A stretch of 64,000 nucleotides of DNA from Acridotheres tristis. Its lineage: Eukaryota > Chordata > Aves > Passeriformes > Sturnidae. Both the position numbers and the translations under genes were made by a program. The notes below the pieces were generated by a model. That model did no database searches, had not been told where the DNA came from, and saw only the letters and a program-made list of their open reading frames with translations. Below are positions 28,101 to 43,100 of the stretch, piece by piece. Positions within the stretch are counted from its first letter, which is position 1. Each line of letters opens with the position of its first letter. The DNA lies in NCBI GenBank assembly GCA_037013685.1, contig CM072884.1:106071548-106135547 (forward strand), in the 5' to 3' direction.

Positions 28101-31100
28101 ACCATTACCTGAAATCTTACTCTGGCTGACTGAGGAAGGCAAACAAGAAAAGAGATGTGATATGAGTGGCATAATTTGAACACAGATCAGTACTGGAGGA
28201 GAAATGGAAGGGAGAAAAGGGAAAGGAACACAAATTCAGGATCTGTCAGATAAACAGACCAAATTAATTTGTCTTTTAGAGCAAGTCTCCTGTGCTTGTG
28301 TGCCTTTGAGGAAACCAGTAAACCAATAGCAAGTGGAAAGCACTAGTTTGAGCTAATATTTAGAACTTGGGTAGTGACAAGAAAGGCAAAGTTGATCAAT
28401 AGTAGAAAGGAAAGAAAGATCATTTTCTAGATCTACTAAAGAAAATCTTAAAAACAAAGATTATCTTGGCAAAAGAATAATACAATCACCTTTAAGACTA
28501 TTACCTTTTTTCTGAGATGTAGGGCATTTGGCTGATGAAGTGTCCAAATTAACTCTGGCTGAAGCTAACACTGGAATAGTGAACTTTTTAGGAACCTCAA
28601 ACAGGTTTTTCATGCTCACTTCTACACTGTACTTCAGCTCTGAGGGGCGCTTACGAGGTTTCAGAAGTGCACGTCTCTGCAAGTGAAGCAATAAAGTATA
28701 CAGCTGAAGATCATATAAAATTTCAGGTTAAGAAATGCAAAACTGTACAGGCTTAATTCTGAAACTCAATTGGTAATTAAGAAAGATACATAACAACTTT
28801 GAGTGATTCTTCCAAATAAAAACTGACATGTAAGATATTTTTAGACATCATGCATCTGAGACATTTGTTTAAGAAAAATGCATTTTGAAATTTACAGTAA
28901 AACCATATCCTACCCAGAAAAAAACTCTGCTAGCCTTTATGCATATGCAGGAAAGGCAAGAAAAGGAAAAAAATATATATATTTTTTTTTTCTTTTTTCT
29001 GTATCAGTGGGAGAAAGATGCTTCTTCTTCTACTTCATAAAGTTGCTGAGTAATAAGCATGAAAAGAGAAGTTATTTTGCTTTTTGGCAAGGGATAACTA
29101 GTAGATAACTGATATTTTAATGTTAAAAATGTATTTTAGAAATTTGGGCATTTAGAATCAATTCTAGAGACAAGTTAGCTCCTCCTCTTGGTAAAAAGCA
29201 TTGCTAATCAACAGCATGAAACATATTAGTAAGGGATAAACACAGCATATTAAGGCAAGCTCAGTATAGGCATCTGAAACTCTTAATGAACTTAATTTGA
29301 CTTCTGTAGGACAACATTACAAAAATACTGCAACGACTTAACACACTACTTGCTCAAAATTGCCATTTTCAATCCAATAACACACTATAATTGCAATGCT
29401 CAATAGTCATTGTAAGCTGAACAAATTTTACACCTAGTAATGTCTTTTTTACAGACAAGGCTTTGAATCAATTACTTTTGTGAATTATCTTGAAGCAAAT
29501 CTAGGACAGAGATAAACATGGAAATATTCATGTTTTGCTAAGAAAACTGGTTTACTCTTTTGCTTTAAAATACTGCCAGGACTGCAGGTATCACAGAATC
29601 TATTTCAGTAGGCCAAGGAATGCAAATCCACTGTGGGAATTCAAAAACTCAATTTTAAAGGAAAAGCAATTGTTCTTAAAGATCGCCTTTAGATGTAAGA
29701 TGTCAAATCACTGTTTAAATCAGCTAGGCTTGGGTTCTGCTGTGAGTTGGTGGTGGGGGTTTTTTGGTTTCTTTTTTTCCCCTCTTGTTTAATAAAAATC
29801 TCACGTTTCCTTGATGGTTTTAGAAAGCAGATCCACACTCTGACATTGCTTTGACCATTAATCTACCTTTGATAGTGTCAATATAGTGTTAAACAAAAAG
29901 TACATATGGACTTTGTGAACCTGTTAAGATTTAGCTGTTAATATAGGAGTTTTGGCACAATAAATATAGAAACAGAAAATTATTCCAAATTCTCATTCTA
30001 CGAAGAGCAACTGGAAAGATATATTTGATTAAAAAATTCAAATCAAACCAAACTGTTAGGATAGTTCTTATATTACTGAATTTGCACAACTTGTGCAAAT
30101 ATAATTTAAAGAAGGAACAGGAAAAATGTGAGTTGAAAATCTGAGCTCACTATTTACTCATTTCTATCATACAAGACTTGGCTCTGACATTCTCTCAAAT
30201 GCATACAAAATGAATTTAAAAATCAATAGATTCAAATAATTCAATTGCCATATTAATTGCAAGTTCCATTTTTCTCTGATAGGAATGAAATGCCAGAATA
30301 CTTTACAGTGGGAAAAAAAAAATCCTTCTAACTTGTAATGGGATGTTCCTAACCAAAAGAATTACACACATTTACCAGTTTAAATTTGACTTTATCTCCT
30401 GCATAGTCAAATATAAATTTATACCTACAAATGATTTTCATAACTAGATTATTTTTCAACACTGAAATAAAAATCCAAAATGATTACACAGTTTTGTTAA
30501 ATTTTAATTGACAAAATAATTGTAAGATAACCTTCCCTGGAGCACTGAACACATTTGAATCATAATTATCTTGAAGAAATGTCTTAATATTTAAAAACTC
30601 ACTGAAAGACTTTCTTTTAAGATCCTTGGTCCTGTTATCTCATTTTTAAATATATTTTAGGAAAAAAAAACAATTGGCTAGTATTACATAGTCTGTGAAC
30701 ATTTCCTGGCATCTTGTAAACAAGTAAAGGTTGAAAACATTTTTAATGAGAGATCTAGTGGAAAAATAAAATTCTCCAAACATACACAAGACTAAACTTT
30801 GCTGCCCCACAGCCTAACATTTCCAAGAGAAAACATCAACACAATTCAGATGAATGTTGCAACTGCTCCAATTTTTGACATTTTTGGGGGCAGTGAGATT
30901 TAAATAGAATTTAATATTGTTTAACTCTCATGATCAATGCAGATCTAAGGCCTCTCTTTTACAAAAAGACAAATGCCAAGCACTTTTACTTCATCAGCCT
31001 GATGGTTCACGATAGTCCAAGTGTGGATGTCCTATTACCAGCTAAGAATAGTATTTTTATTCAGTTCCCTGGATTAATTAGTTTATTTGAATATTTTTTT

Positions 31101-34100
31101 GAAAAATGAATGGAGGGTATATAAAGCATTAGAACTAAACTTGGTATTTTTCAAGGACTTTTTGATTTTCCAAGGTATTTTCTTAGATGTACCATCAGCA
31201 CTTTCTATGTGTGAAGGGTGACAGATTCTGTTACAGGATTCTCAGGCACCTCTCTCCTTCCTTGCATATTACTGTTCTTCAAACCTTACTTAGCACCATT
31301 TCTTCCTTCTAGAAATTTACTTCTAAAATTGTTTCTCATGAATAAAGAAATGTATTATCTCAGTGTCTCAGAAGCCCTGTGATCAATTGTGTTTGCCATG
31401 TCCCTTAATCCCATATCAAAAGATAAGTGTGTAATATAATAGACATTAGTCTCACTTGTAAATTCACCAAATTGAAATCTGACCACAGGTCCCTTTTCTG
31501 AAAAGTTCATTCCCATTCAAACGTATCTAATGCAATTTTTTATTTCCAGGACCTTCTTTGCTCAAGGACAACATGATTCTTCCTCAAAATAAACCCACAT
31601 CAGTTTTTTAAAAAGCAAATTCTTTACACTGAGTTTACAAATTTCCATAACCATATGGAAGAACACAAAGAAGCCTTCTTGATCTCTGGGTGCCTATGAA
31701 GAGCACAAACTCTGCAGATCCAGGCTGGACAGGTGTAGGATGAGACTTTTCCATGTCAGCTGAACAGCAGAAGCCACAGCCCCAAGCACACAAGGTCTCC
31801 ATTCATTTTTCATTGATCAAAACTAAAACTCATCAACCACTATGGTGTACTAAGATAAAAACACTCCATGTTGCTCAGTCACGTGGACAGCAGGACAGAA
31901 AGGAAATGCACAATGTCCTAACATCTGGAATAGGGCAAATGGAGTGTCCACATTCAGATGAGACTGTTCAAAAGGAAGCAAAAGAGGGCCTCAGTAAATA
32001 GCTCAACAATGAGGGCACACCTGGACACAGAGGAAAGTTAAAGCCTTAGCTCTGGGATTCTTGTAAACAGGACTTTTCCTATCATAATGTCTAGCTTTAC
32101 AAGGAGATTATTGGCATCTATGTCTATGAAGAAAAAGTCCTGTATCTAGCAACTGGGTCTAAAACTAGGCATGGTATTTTGATTCATACTTCACTGACTG
32201 CAGCTTCCTTTCCCTCACAGTCCCAAGTAAATGAATTCTCATATTGTTATTTCCTTTTTCTTCACTTACCTCTATTTACTACAATTAGCAACTTCAGTCT
32301 AAACATGTTCTTCTTCTAGAGTCTCTTATCTTTTTTCCAATACCCTCGTCCTTCCCTTGTTATCTACGTTCACCTAAATGGCCCCCTTTCAGCTTTCTCT
32401 TATTCATCATTACTAATTATTCACAGAATATCATCTGTTAATTATTCACTATAATTCCAGACCCAACCAGGGTCTGACAGTTAAATCCTATATTATCTTT
32501 ACTACTACCCAAAAATATTTTAGGAGGAATTAAAGAAACACTCAGGAGGTAAGAAAGTAACACAATTTTATGGAAAAAATATTAAAAAATCATTATTTGT
32601 TACTAATTCTAATCATTTAAACAATCAAAATAGATCTTTGTTCCTTACAGCAACAAAAAGAAACAGTAAAAACATAGTGAAAAAGTACCTAGGACTTTTA
32701 GATGTGTATAGATGGGTCAAGTAAAAAATTATACCTCTAGTTACTGATTATCCATAACCAGTTTGACTCCAAAAGCACAGCCCACGTTTATTACTGTTTT
32801 CTATGTGACTTAAGTAAACATGAGTAAAATGTACAGTTTAGGGAGACTGGAAAACATGCAATTATTTAGCTATTTATTCTTCAATTTGACAGGTGAAAAA
32901 CGGACCAAGTAGTACTAATGGAAGGGTATTTTCCTTTCTGTCGATCTATTGTCTAACATGATTCTACCTGCAAAAAGCAAGTAGAAAGGTGGAATAGAAA
33001 TCCAAAAGAGAATAACAGATTTCCAAAGATTCTGATTTATCTCTAACCTACAACGTGTGCCCCACAGGATTTCATGAGCCTAAATCATTCATTGAACCAT
33101 GGGCGCTGTAGATTGGTTTTTTTTTCTTTTTTTGCCTTTTTTTTGGTGGGAAAGGGGGAGAATTCAGACAACCTAAAACCATAGTTCAGCTCCAATTTTC
33201 ACTGCAGAACACCAACCCCCCTCAAAAAAGGTTTTTCCAGTTAATGCCACCAGAATTTCTATGTTATCACCTTTAAATAGATAGTTGGCAAGAATTTATT
33301 ACAAAAATTTTTAGCTATATGTTTCATAATTCAGTCTGCATAGTGGATATTGAGATACTTTTAATATGGAAACTCTTTTCTTTGCCAGTAGCAGAATTTC
33401 TCCCTCGTATTTGTCATAAGCAAGTATAAGACTTGTACATGGAACAAAATACTTCTTTCTTCTTTTACATTTATTTCATTTCTCACATGATAATTCATTC
33501 AGTGCTAGTATCCACCATTATGTGGTTTATAAGGTAATTAAGCTAATTATCCTCTATTGTTCCACAATACATGGAGTTTTAGAACTCATATTGCATTTTA
33601 ACATGTCTAGTGGTGCAAGGAGTATTTCTATTATGTTCTGTCTTGATCCCATCCACAACTTCAGAGCAGTTAGACTTTTCACCAAGTATTTGCTAAGTGA
33701 CTGCGATATTAAAGGACTTGAATTATGAAAACTCAATAAAACGTTACCACAGCAGTGGATGATCCATAATCCCAAAGGAAACTACTTGAGTCTAGATGAC
33801 ACAATTACAATTGTTGTCCCACTCCAAACACACAACAGATTAAAGTTATGATGTAAGTTTCACTCATTTTGTTTGTTTCTTCTTTTCAAACAAAAGGCAT
33901 AAATTAGCAACATCAAATCACGAGGGAAAACTCTTTTCCTCTTAGCACTGGGAACCATACTTGGGGAACTGTGTAACTGGAAAACTGGAATAACATTGCT
34001 GCCCAGCAACTGCTCTGAGGCCAGGTACCATCAGGGCACAAGGGAAATTAAAGCCCAGAGTGTGGCTACCATAATCAGAAGGCTATACTTGAATTCTTCA

Positions 34101-37100
34101 CGAGGAAAAACCTTGTTTATTCAGCAATATTACTATCACTAATTTCTTCACAAATAATAACTGATTGTTTACTGGACTACCTTGGGAGGACTTTTTGTTT
34201 CTAGATGTTGAAATCTTGGGAAAATGCAAAATATAGGTTGGAACAATGCATAAGAGGGGAGCTGTACCTTATTAGAAAAACTTGTGGTTTTTCAAAACTG
34301 TTTTGCATTGATTGCAAGACAAGGAAAAGTCTGTCCTGGTCCTTCATTTATTCTCAAGGTCTATTGGTTAGGGAAAAACAATCCATTTCTTACAAAAATA
34401 TTCATAATGAAAATTATGAAAGCTTTTTCATAACATATATTTTTCAGAAGTAAAAGTAATATGTTAATACTCAACTGCAGTCAAGTTTTCTTAAAGGAAG
34501 GATATCATAATAGTATGGGGTGACAAAGTAGCTCCAGAATGAACATGTAAAATATTGCAGTGTCTGAGGGGGAATTGGCATTAGGAACTGCCATATTACA
34601 GATGTTTGAAAAAAACGTAACTTCACACTATTTCCTGAAACACAAAAACAATTCAGTCCTGCAAATCAAAGACAACGAAATTTAATTGCAGCACCAGGTA
34701 ACTGTGTTTCTCACCTCTACTCTGGACAGCCCCAGCAATGCCGTTGCGACTCGAACACTGCTGCTCTGCAGAGTGCCAGTCATCAGTCTCCTTTCATACT
34801 CCATAGCTGACATCTGCTGCTGTGCAGCGAGAGCCAGGGCCCTCTCTCTTGACTCATTGATCAATGGAATCCTCAGATTTTCCTCCAGAGTCTGACCAAG
34901 TCCACATTTCAAATATAAAACTGGCTGTATTGTGCTTGCATCTGTTAAAAATCCAAATAAATGAAAGAGCAATACAAAACCACACATCACATTTATCAGC
35001 TGGTGGAAATGCAGAGAGTATTTAAAATTTCTAATCTTCAAAGAAAAAAAGAATATGAAATTCCTTCAATGTTTAGTTCCATGCTATTAATCTAGTACAT
35101 GCCATTTATTACCTATAATACTTTATTTTTCAATGTAATAGGGAAGTAAAAATTAGCAGACTGAGATGCAACCCAAAATTTAGCTAATAGGGCTAATAAA
35201 TAGCTAACAAATTAGCTAATAAATCCCAGACTTCAGTGTTACTACTATTTTATCAGTATTAAAAGTTTACCAAAGTCTTTCTACTACCTACACAACACAG
35301 CCGCACTTTTATCCCTCTAGATGATGTTACATCCCTTCTAAAAGAAACCACCAGAAATTATTTCAAGTAGCAGCTACACTGTTTCTGAAATAGGACTGAC
35401 TGGAGTTTATCCCTGGCCGTTTGAAGACAAAAACATTGGAATATCTGTCAAATCACATCACTGCACACAAAGCTTGTGTTTTAAAGCTAGAAAAATTCTA
35501 GATAAAGATGACTTGTCCTGCTTCATATGGCTAGCAATCTATATTCAGAAGAAGAAAATGAGAAAAATTATGAAAAAGTGTTTATGTAGATTACGTTGAA
35601 AACAATACAAGACAAAGGTCACCACCAGTTGATGCTCTGAAGAGAATGGACTGGAAAACACTAGAAGAAATATGTGTATATTCATTATAATGTAATTTTT
35701 ACACTTCACTATAAACAACTTTTTTTATCACATATAGTTAATTAATCTCAAGAAAAATCCATAGAAATAAAAGAATATTTACAAAAAAATCATTTCCTCT
35801 ATTTTACTCTTCTCCCTTCTATTCACTGTACCTTCTGAGGTATTGGTAGCACGCAAAACATTTGGACTATCCAATGCAGGCAATTCTGAAGGCAGAGGTA
35901 AATCACCTATTCCTTCAATCAGGTATACAAAGTCTCCAATCTGAAACACAGGGACACACATCCACACACTTCAGACAGCAACTCATGCAGAACAGAAGGC
36001 AAAGTATTAGAACGAACAGCAAAAATACTCTGGTAACATCTAAGATTTGACCTGGGCAATAATTTACATATTCAGAACTGTTTTATTAAATTATGCCTAA
36101 ATAGAAGAAAATTATTATTTCAAGCCATGCTGCGATAACCAAGTAACTTTAATTGATAATATTAAATCTGAAAAGTCAAGAAATTTCAAAAAGCAGAATC
36201 CTTTCCAACTCCTCATATAATTTAACTGAATAAAGGTACCCTGACCCACAAATACAGCAAAAAATTTTAATTCTAATTATCTACTACAGTTAGATATAAT
36301 TAAACATGTTCATGAGCAACCTTCATTGCTCTTCATCATTTGGATTTTTTTAAAAAATGCTTAAAATCTTTTTGAGCCAGAAACATTTCTCTAGAAAGCA
36401 AAAATAACAGAAGTCAAGGCAGGTTAGCATGATGTACAAATTCGCCTTTAAAAAAAATAAAGTTAATAAATCTTAATTATTTCATTAAAAAAATTAAAAA
36501 TCTACAGAAGCTTGAAAGCAAATATAAACATGACCTAGAACAAAGAAAGACAGTTATTTTTCATAGGGGAAAGGATAAGTTAAGTAGCAGAGAAATAACA
36601 TTTTGAATTATAGAAGAGATGAACAAAATAAGGTGCAAATGAAAGACAGAAGAGTATTTTTGAAGAAAACTCACTGAAAGTACTTCAAATTAAAGTGCAC
36701 AATCAGAATGGCCCAAACTAAAAAGATATCTAAGTTAGGTACCATACATCTATCTGAAATAGGCAGGAGATTTAACATATATACTGCATATATTGCTTTG
36801 ATAACTTCTTTGTGTTTACCACAAAAATTTTTCTGATAATTTACCTTCTACTGATTGCAAGATAAAGAATTATATGCCTCTGCAACAACTGATATAATTT
36901 GCACATTCAGTCTCTTTATTTCCATAAACCATATTCTGTAAAACTCTGCCCTAAAAACATGTATTCTGTCTTTTATTCTTCATCCCAGATATGAAAGAAA
37001 TAATTTATTAATATAATTTAGTGCATCTGCCAACCAACACAGTGTTTTCTCTTTAATACTGCTCAATAGCATAAGAAAACCCTGGTTTTTCCTTTGCCTT

Positions 37101-40100
37101 CATTTGCAGTTTCATCAGATATTTATGCTAAGGCTGAAAACACTGCAATTATATTTCTGACACAGCAGAAGGAAAGCTATTCAGCTTTGATGGTATTTTC
37201 TCCCTTTCTTTGATTCAAGAGCTCACACAAATCTTCCTTGAGAAGAATTAAAGAAACCTCCAGCAAAATTGGATTCTCACACACAAATAGCCACTCCTGG
37301 GAACCAATTTAAACAGGAATTATTCCTGTTTGACACAGTGATTTGGCTCCTTAAGGGCCCTCAACAAGCATACAGCACACACAGCTAATTTTATGAAGGT
37401 GCTGGTTGCTGGGATGCCATTCTGCTATCAGCTACTTTTCCTGTCCTTGCTGACAATAATATGCTCATAGGAAAGAACAAACTTCCCCAATTTCCTCTTT
37501 GCTTTGAAGAAATCTGGGGTTTGATCTCCACAGAATGCAAATCCTGTTTTCTTTCCGCTGAGTTTTTTTTCCTGATGCTTTGGAACAGAATGGGTATTTC
37601 ACTGAACTTTGAGAGTTTAGCTTATATGCCTATGCTTTTAATGCTTTATATTTCCATTTTCCATCAGTTGCAAACAGCACAGCATCAACATTGTGTGGGG
37701 TTTACTGTTAATGAAAATAGTTAATAAAAGAGCTGTTGAACTATCTATCCAATCCCATTGTTCTCTGATGTTTCAAAAGAATGTAGGGCTACTACACTCT
37801 TGTAGAATGATGTAGATGTCATTTGATCACCATACAGCACAGTGGCTGCACTTATTTGTCAATTAGCTAATGGTATGACTGAAATACTGCAGCCATATAC
37901 AAAACATTTAAGAAAGCCAAATTCTTCCTGTGCCAGTACTATACTGCCCTAAAATCATATTAGCTATCTTGTAGTTTCATCTTTCCCAAGAGATTTAATA
38001 TAATTCCTCAAAAATTATGCAATTAAGTAGATGGAGCTAATTTTCCTAATCTGAGGTTCTGCCTATCAACAATTTCACACTTTGAGGAGCCTTTAAATGC
38101 ATCACATCTACTCAGCTAACCTGGAAGGACCAGGTGTTCCAGAAAAAGTTACCATACAGGACTTAACAGCAGCTTCTCTGAGGCATTAATGCTTCCTACT
38201 GTGAAAAGGTCAACTAAACCTTTGATAAGAACAGTGACTAGAAGCTAGGTGTCTAAATTTATTTCTGCATCACCACTGGAGGCAACACTGGGGCTGTCAG
38301 AAATGTACTTTTCCCTTTCCACCTGAACTATGACTGTCCTCCAGCTCTGACCACATCTCTTCAATTAACACTCTTCCCTTACACATGTCTAAATTTCCCT
38401 TCTCTTCACCATAACTTTTAACTTTCAGGCTCTATTCCTTGTGTAGAAGCAGCCAGGGTGTGTACTTCTGCTTCCAAAAAAGAAACAACAAACAGGTAAA
38501 TTGCCAATAGCAGAGATCTAAAGGATATAAAATCATAACAGGTAAAAGGAGATTCTTCTCAGATTTACTCTCAGACAGCAGTAGGCCAGGTTCTTCCTTG
38601 TCTAGAGACTGCATCTAGATATTTAATTGAATTAAACTGATGGACATAAAATTCCTTTTTTAATGTACTGCTGTTGATATATATTTCTTCCCCAATAATT
38701 TCTCTATTTGCATGATGCTGAGCTCTGGATTGATCTCCCACTGAACCATCCACAAAGATTTCTGACCTCTGACCCAGGGACCCCCTCTTTGTGGATGATT
38801 CCCTGCTGTCAATATGGTGTGAGCTCAATATTTCAATGTCTATTCAACAGAAAATCCCTCTTATATCTCTGCTAATTTTACACTCTTTAAGACATCCAGT
38901 CATATGGTTTGTTTTCTTTTAAAAATAGCCAGTGTTTTCAAATACTGGACAGAGTCAGAAAGTCAGACTTGGGCATCATTGTATTAGTCTTATTTTCCTT
39001 TATGAACAACATTAAAAAAAATTAAGTGGGCCAAGTGGCATAGCCAAAGTCATGTTTAAGCAATAAAAACCCCATCAAACACACAAACACCAGACACTAG
39101 CAGAAGTTCCATGTTCTATAGAAGAGAAAAATATGGAAGCTGAGAATGTGAAGAAGAATGTGAAGGAGAAATAGTCATTTAGTTTTAGAAGCATTGTTAC
39201 TAATCATCAAAAAGTGGCAGAGAGAAAGGCAGAGGCATGTAACTGCACAGAGGGGAAGCTGAAACACAGAGGCAGTGTTATGAAAGTGAGAAGGAGAATG
39301 CAAGCCTTGAGATAAGCCACACAAAAAAGATTATAGAAACAACAGGGTTTTGAAAAACATTGACAGGCAGAGACAAAACACAGCAGACAGGTTAAAGAGG
39401 TGAAAAGATGGACTAAAGACACAGAAATAAGATTGTGACCACTGAGATAAAGGATACCAGGAATAAAAAAAGCTAGTTTCAAGTTCCGAAATTTGAGCAA
39501 AATCAGATCTTGGGAATTTTATTGAATTTCAATTGAGTATATATAGCAAAACCCAGGCTACATGAGTCAAGAGAGACAGAAAGGTTGTGCAGTCAGTATT
39601 CATGTACAGTCTTTTTTGAATGGAACTCTGATTGAGAGAAAAATTTAAAAAGAGACAGCAAGGAAAATTATTATTCTACTTTGATAGCGTACCCTAAATA
39701 CAGTGATGAATACATGGAGAAATACAGAACAGTAAAGTCTTTACCCATTCTCTGCTTATGCATTATTCTTGCACCCACATCAAGACAAATTATTTAAATT
39801 TCTTTTCTCTTCTGAAGCTCAGATGCCTAGAAAAGCCACCCAAATAACATTCCTTGCAGTATTACTTTTCATTACTTAGTTTTAAAGGGAAAAGTTGCCT
39901 GCAGCATTTCATATAATTCTAATTATGTGGAAAAGGACAGTAAACAGTTGCCCTTGATCAGGACCCCTAAGTCTCTTCACAACACTGCTCTCATTCACTC
40001 TATTCTCACATAATTGGCCAAAGTCCTGATTCTTACCTGACATGACAAACACAGAACACACACTTTATTGTTACCTTTTCATTAACCAGAATGACAGTGC

Positions 40101-43100
40101 AGTAACGCTTTTCCTGATGAAAGGGAAGGAAGTGAATATCTAAGGCTGCAGAACTTTTGCCTTTCAAGAACAGTGTTTCCATTGGACTGAAGAACTCATG
40201 CAGGAGGCCAGACTGATCAGCTGTTAAAATAAATTTAAGTGGATGTTTAGATACAACAGCACAGGTTGTAAAGTAAAGTAGTCGCATGAATTTAAATAAA
40301 AGGATACTGTATACAGCCTCCTGCAACAATCCGTGTTTGAGGCACACCTGTAGTCAGTATTTACAGTTACAGTTGTGTAGATGTTCTGCAATATTGCATG
40401 CTGCATTATTTAAATACATTTTTATAATTACCTGTGTTCTTATTCTGTGCACTGAAATAAAGCTGGGGAAAACAGACTGTTCTCATCATTAAAAATTCCT
40501 TAAGGAGGTATAGCCTCAAAGAAAAGGTCTACTCATATCAGAAGGAAAAGTATAATTTACTGCTATTTAAACAAGAATCTCACTCTAAGAGCAGCAACTA
40601 TGTCTGAAATCCTCTAGAACAGGCAAAACCTAAATACTGGCAACGCAGGCTTTTTTTGAACTGTTTTCACAAAAACACTACACAGAGAAAGAATCTTAGG
40701 GTTGAATTTGGCAGAGTCTGACTTTCTCACTGCATGTTTTTCATCTTCTACGCACACTTTGACACTGCAGAACCAGACCTGGCTTTCTAGGCAGGACAGC
40801 AGACTTAAGAATATATGTGAAGGTGAAAACAACAGAAATTAGTGAGACCATATAAGAAAATTATGTCAAACTCTGGCCAAATAGATAGAACAGGGATGGG
40901 ACACCCACAACTTCTCTGAGTAACCTGTTCCAGTGCCTCACCACCCTCACAGTAAGAATTTCTCCCTCATATCTAATCTAAACCTGCCTTCCTTCAGTTT
41001 AAAGACATCACCTCTTGTTCTATCATACCCTCGTAAAAAGTCCCTCTCCAGCTCTCTTGCAACTCCTCCAGGTACTGGAAAGCCACAATAAAATCACCCT
41101 GGAACTTTCTCTTCTCCAGGCTGAATTTTTGACTGTGATGCACAATTTAGGGCCAACATTTTATGAAAACTATAAATAATAGTTACTGAGCATATCCATA
41201 AATAATATTTATTGAATACACTTAGATGTCAAAACTTTGCTTCTGTAGATAATCTAATTTCTACTGTAGTAAGACATGAGGTATTGCATAGGTACTTACA
41301 GCAAGTCTCTTTCTTTGAATCTTCAAGCAGCGAACCATTTTTTGAATTTAATATGTTATTTTCAGTACTAAAAAGAAAAAGAAAATTAAAGCAATATTCT
41401 AAAGCTGGACATTACAATTACCAATAGATAGTTTAGTTCCCCTTTTTATTAATAAATACTGGAAAAGCAAATGTTTTCAACACAAAAAAAAAACCCCACC
41501 AAAATAGACCACTACATTTTGAAACCATTTTCCAACTAATAATGTTAAAAAAATCAGCTTATCCATTTGAGGTGGCAACAGGAATGACCTATGTTAACTA
41601 ACAATGCAGTTAATCAGTCAAAAGAAACCTGATGTAATCAAGGCTTTGTCTAAGAAAGGAGAAAGGGATGAATCTTAACCTAATCACCTGAACTCTGTTC
41701 ATTACAATATTGCTTTTCAAGTGTATTTGAAAAGAACAGATATACTTGAAAAAACCAGCTTCAAACAAAATCTCCTTTGAATTCCCATCCTCTCAAGGCA
41801 AACTGTCTTCCTCACCATTATATTTTCTTAATGTAACTTTAGGTATTTTCCTTCTTCACGAGTAATTCCTACCGTTGTTGACAGGTGTGTCCTGGGGTAC
41901 AATGCAAAAATGTGTATTCTATCACCATCTGTTGAAATGTGGGAGGGGTGGTGATCCTTATCTCTGGGGGAGATATCCTCTGCTGATGTGCCATCTGATA
42001 AAATCAGGGGGATGATCATCGTTATCTTTTCACAACCCATCCTTCCTCCAGGAGATCTATTCTGTCAATGGGCCATTGAGTCCTATTGTGTGACTGATAA
42101 GATTACATCATCCCATTGGGAGATGCCCCAGCCAGGGGCAGGAGCCAAGCCTTTCCTACCTAGATAAAAAACTGGGGTTTGGGACGCAAAAGCAGCCCTT
42201 TCCACTGGATCCCAGAGGAAAGTTGGACCTTTTCCACATCATCACTGGACCTGTGGAGGAAAACTGCACCTTCTACAGGAGCACTGCTTCAACAGACCCA
42301 CATCTGTCACTGCAGGAGGATGCAGCCACCATTGAATGGGACTGCTACCAACACCCTGACTGACTGACGGGGTGTCAAGTTGTATTCTGACTCTGTCAGT
42401 GGTTTTTCTTTTGTATTGTTGCATGTATTTTATTTTTTTCTTTTTATTTTTCCTATTAAATTGTATTACTGACTTGGAGTCTCGCACTGGTTTTGCTTTC
42501 AAACCAGTAAAAGGTGTTAAGATTGTGCAGTTATATTTATGTAAGAAGAGTTTTGCTTAATTTACAACAAGCAAAGAGCTCAAAGATGCTGAAAACAATA
42601 CTATAATGTATCTCAAAAAATACTGCAAGTTTCAGCTCAACATTCATATTTAAAATTATCCACACATAAAAATCATTCCCTTGGCAGTAAAATTTGATGA
42701 AGTAGCATACAGCAAACAATTACTACATACAGTGTTTGATGTTGGGTCTCTCTAAAAATAAATAGTTAATCTTGCTGGGCTAAGAAAAAATCACAACCTT
42801 ACATAAATGTAATTGCAAAATTCTCAGAAAATGTTACCCGGGAGATTTGTTTTAATACCTATACTTAAGACCATTTTTCAGAAAGGAAAATGATCTCTGA
42901 GTATATGCATACAACATACTATTTATACTGTACTTTACAAATAAGTATCTCACGCTAAAAAAAAATACAAATTTTATATAAAACATCATTTCTTTAAATG
43001 CTTTATCTTTGAATGAGAATGCCAAGTCATGCTTGCAAAAATAGAGACTACAGCAGAATCACTGTAAAAGTAACAAATAGTTCAAGAGCTGTATGAATAG

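Noticed and set aside
42179..42367. Similar 62-codon frames at 42179-42367 and 57141-57326
   Set aside because: Their resemblance to each other comes from shared LTR sequence. They are not a gene family.
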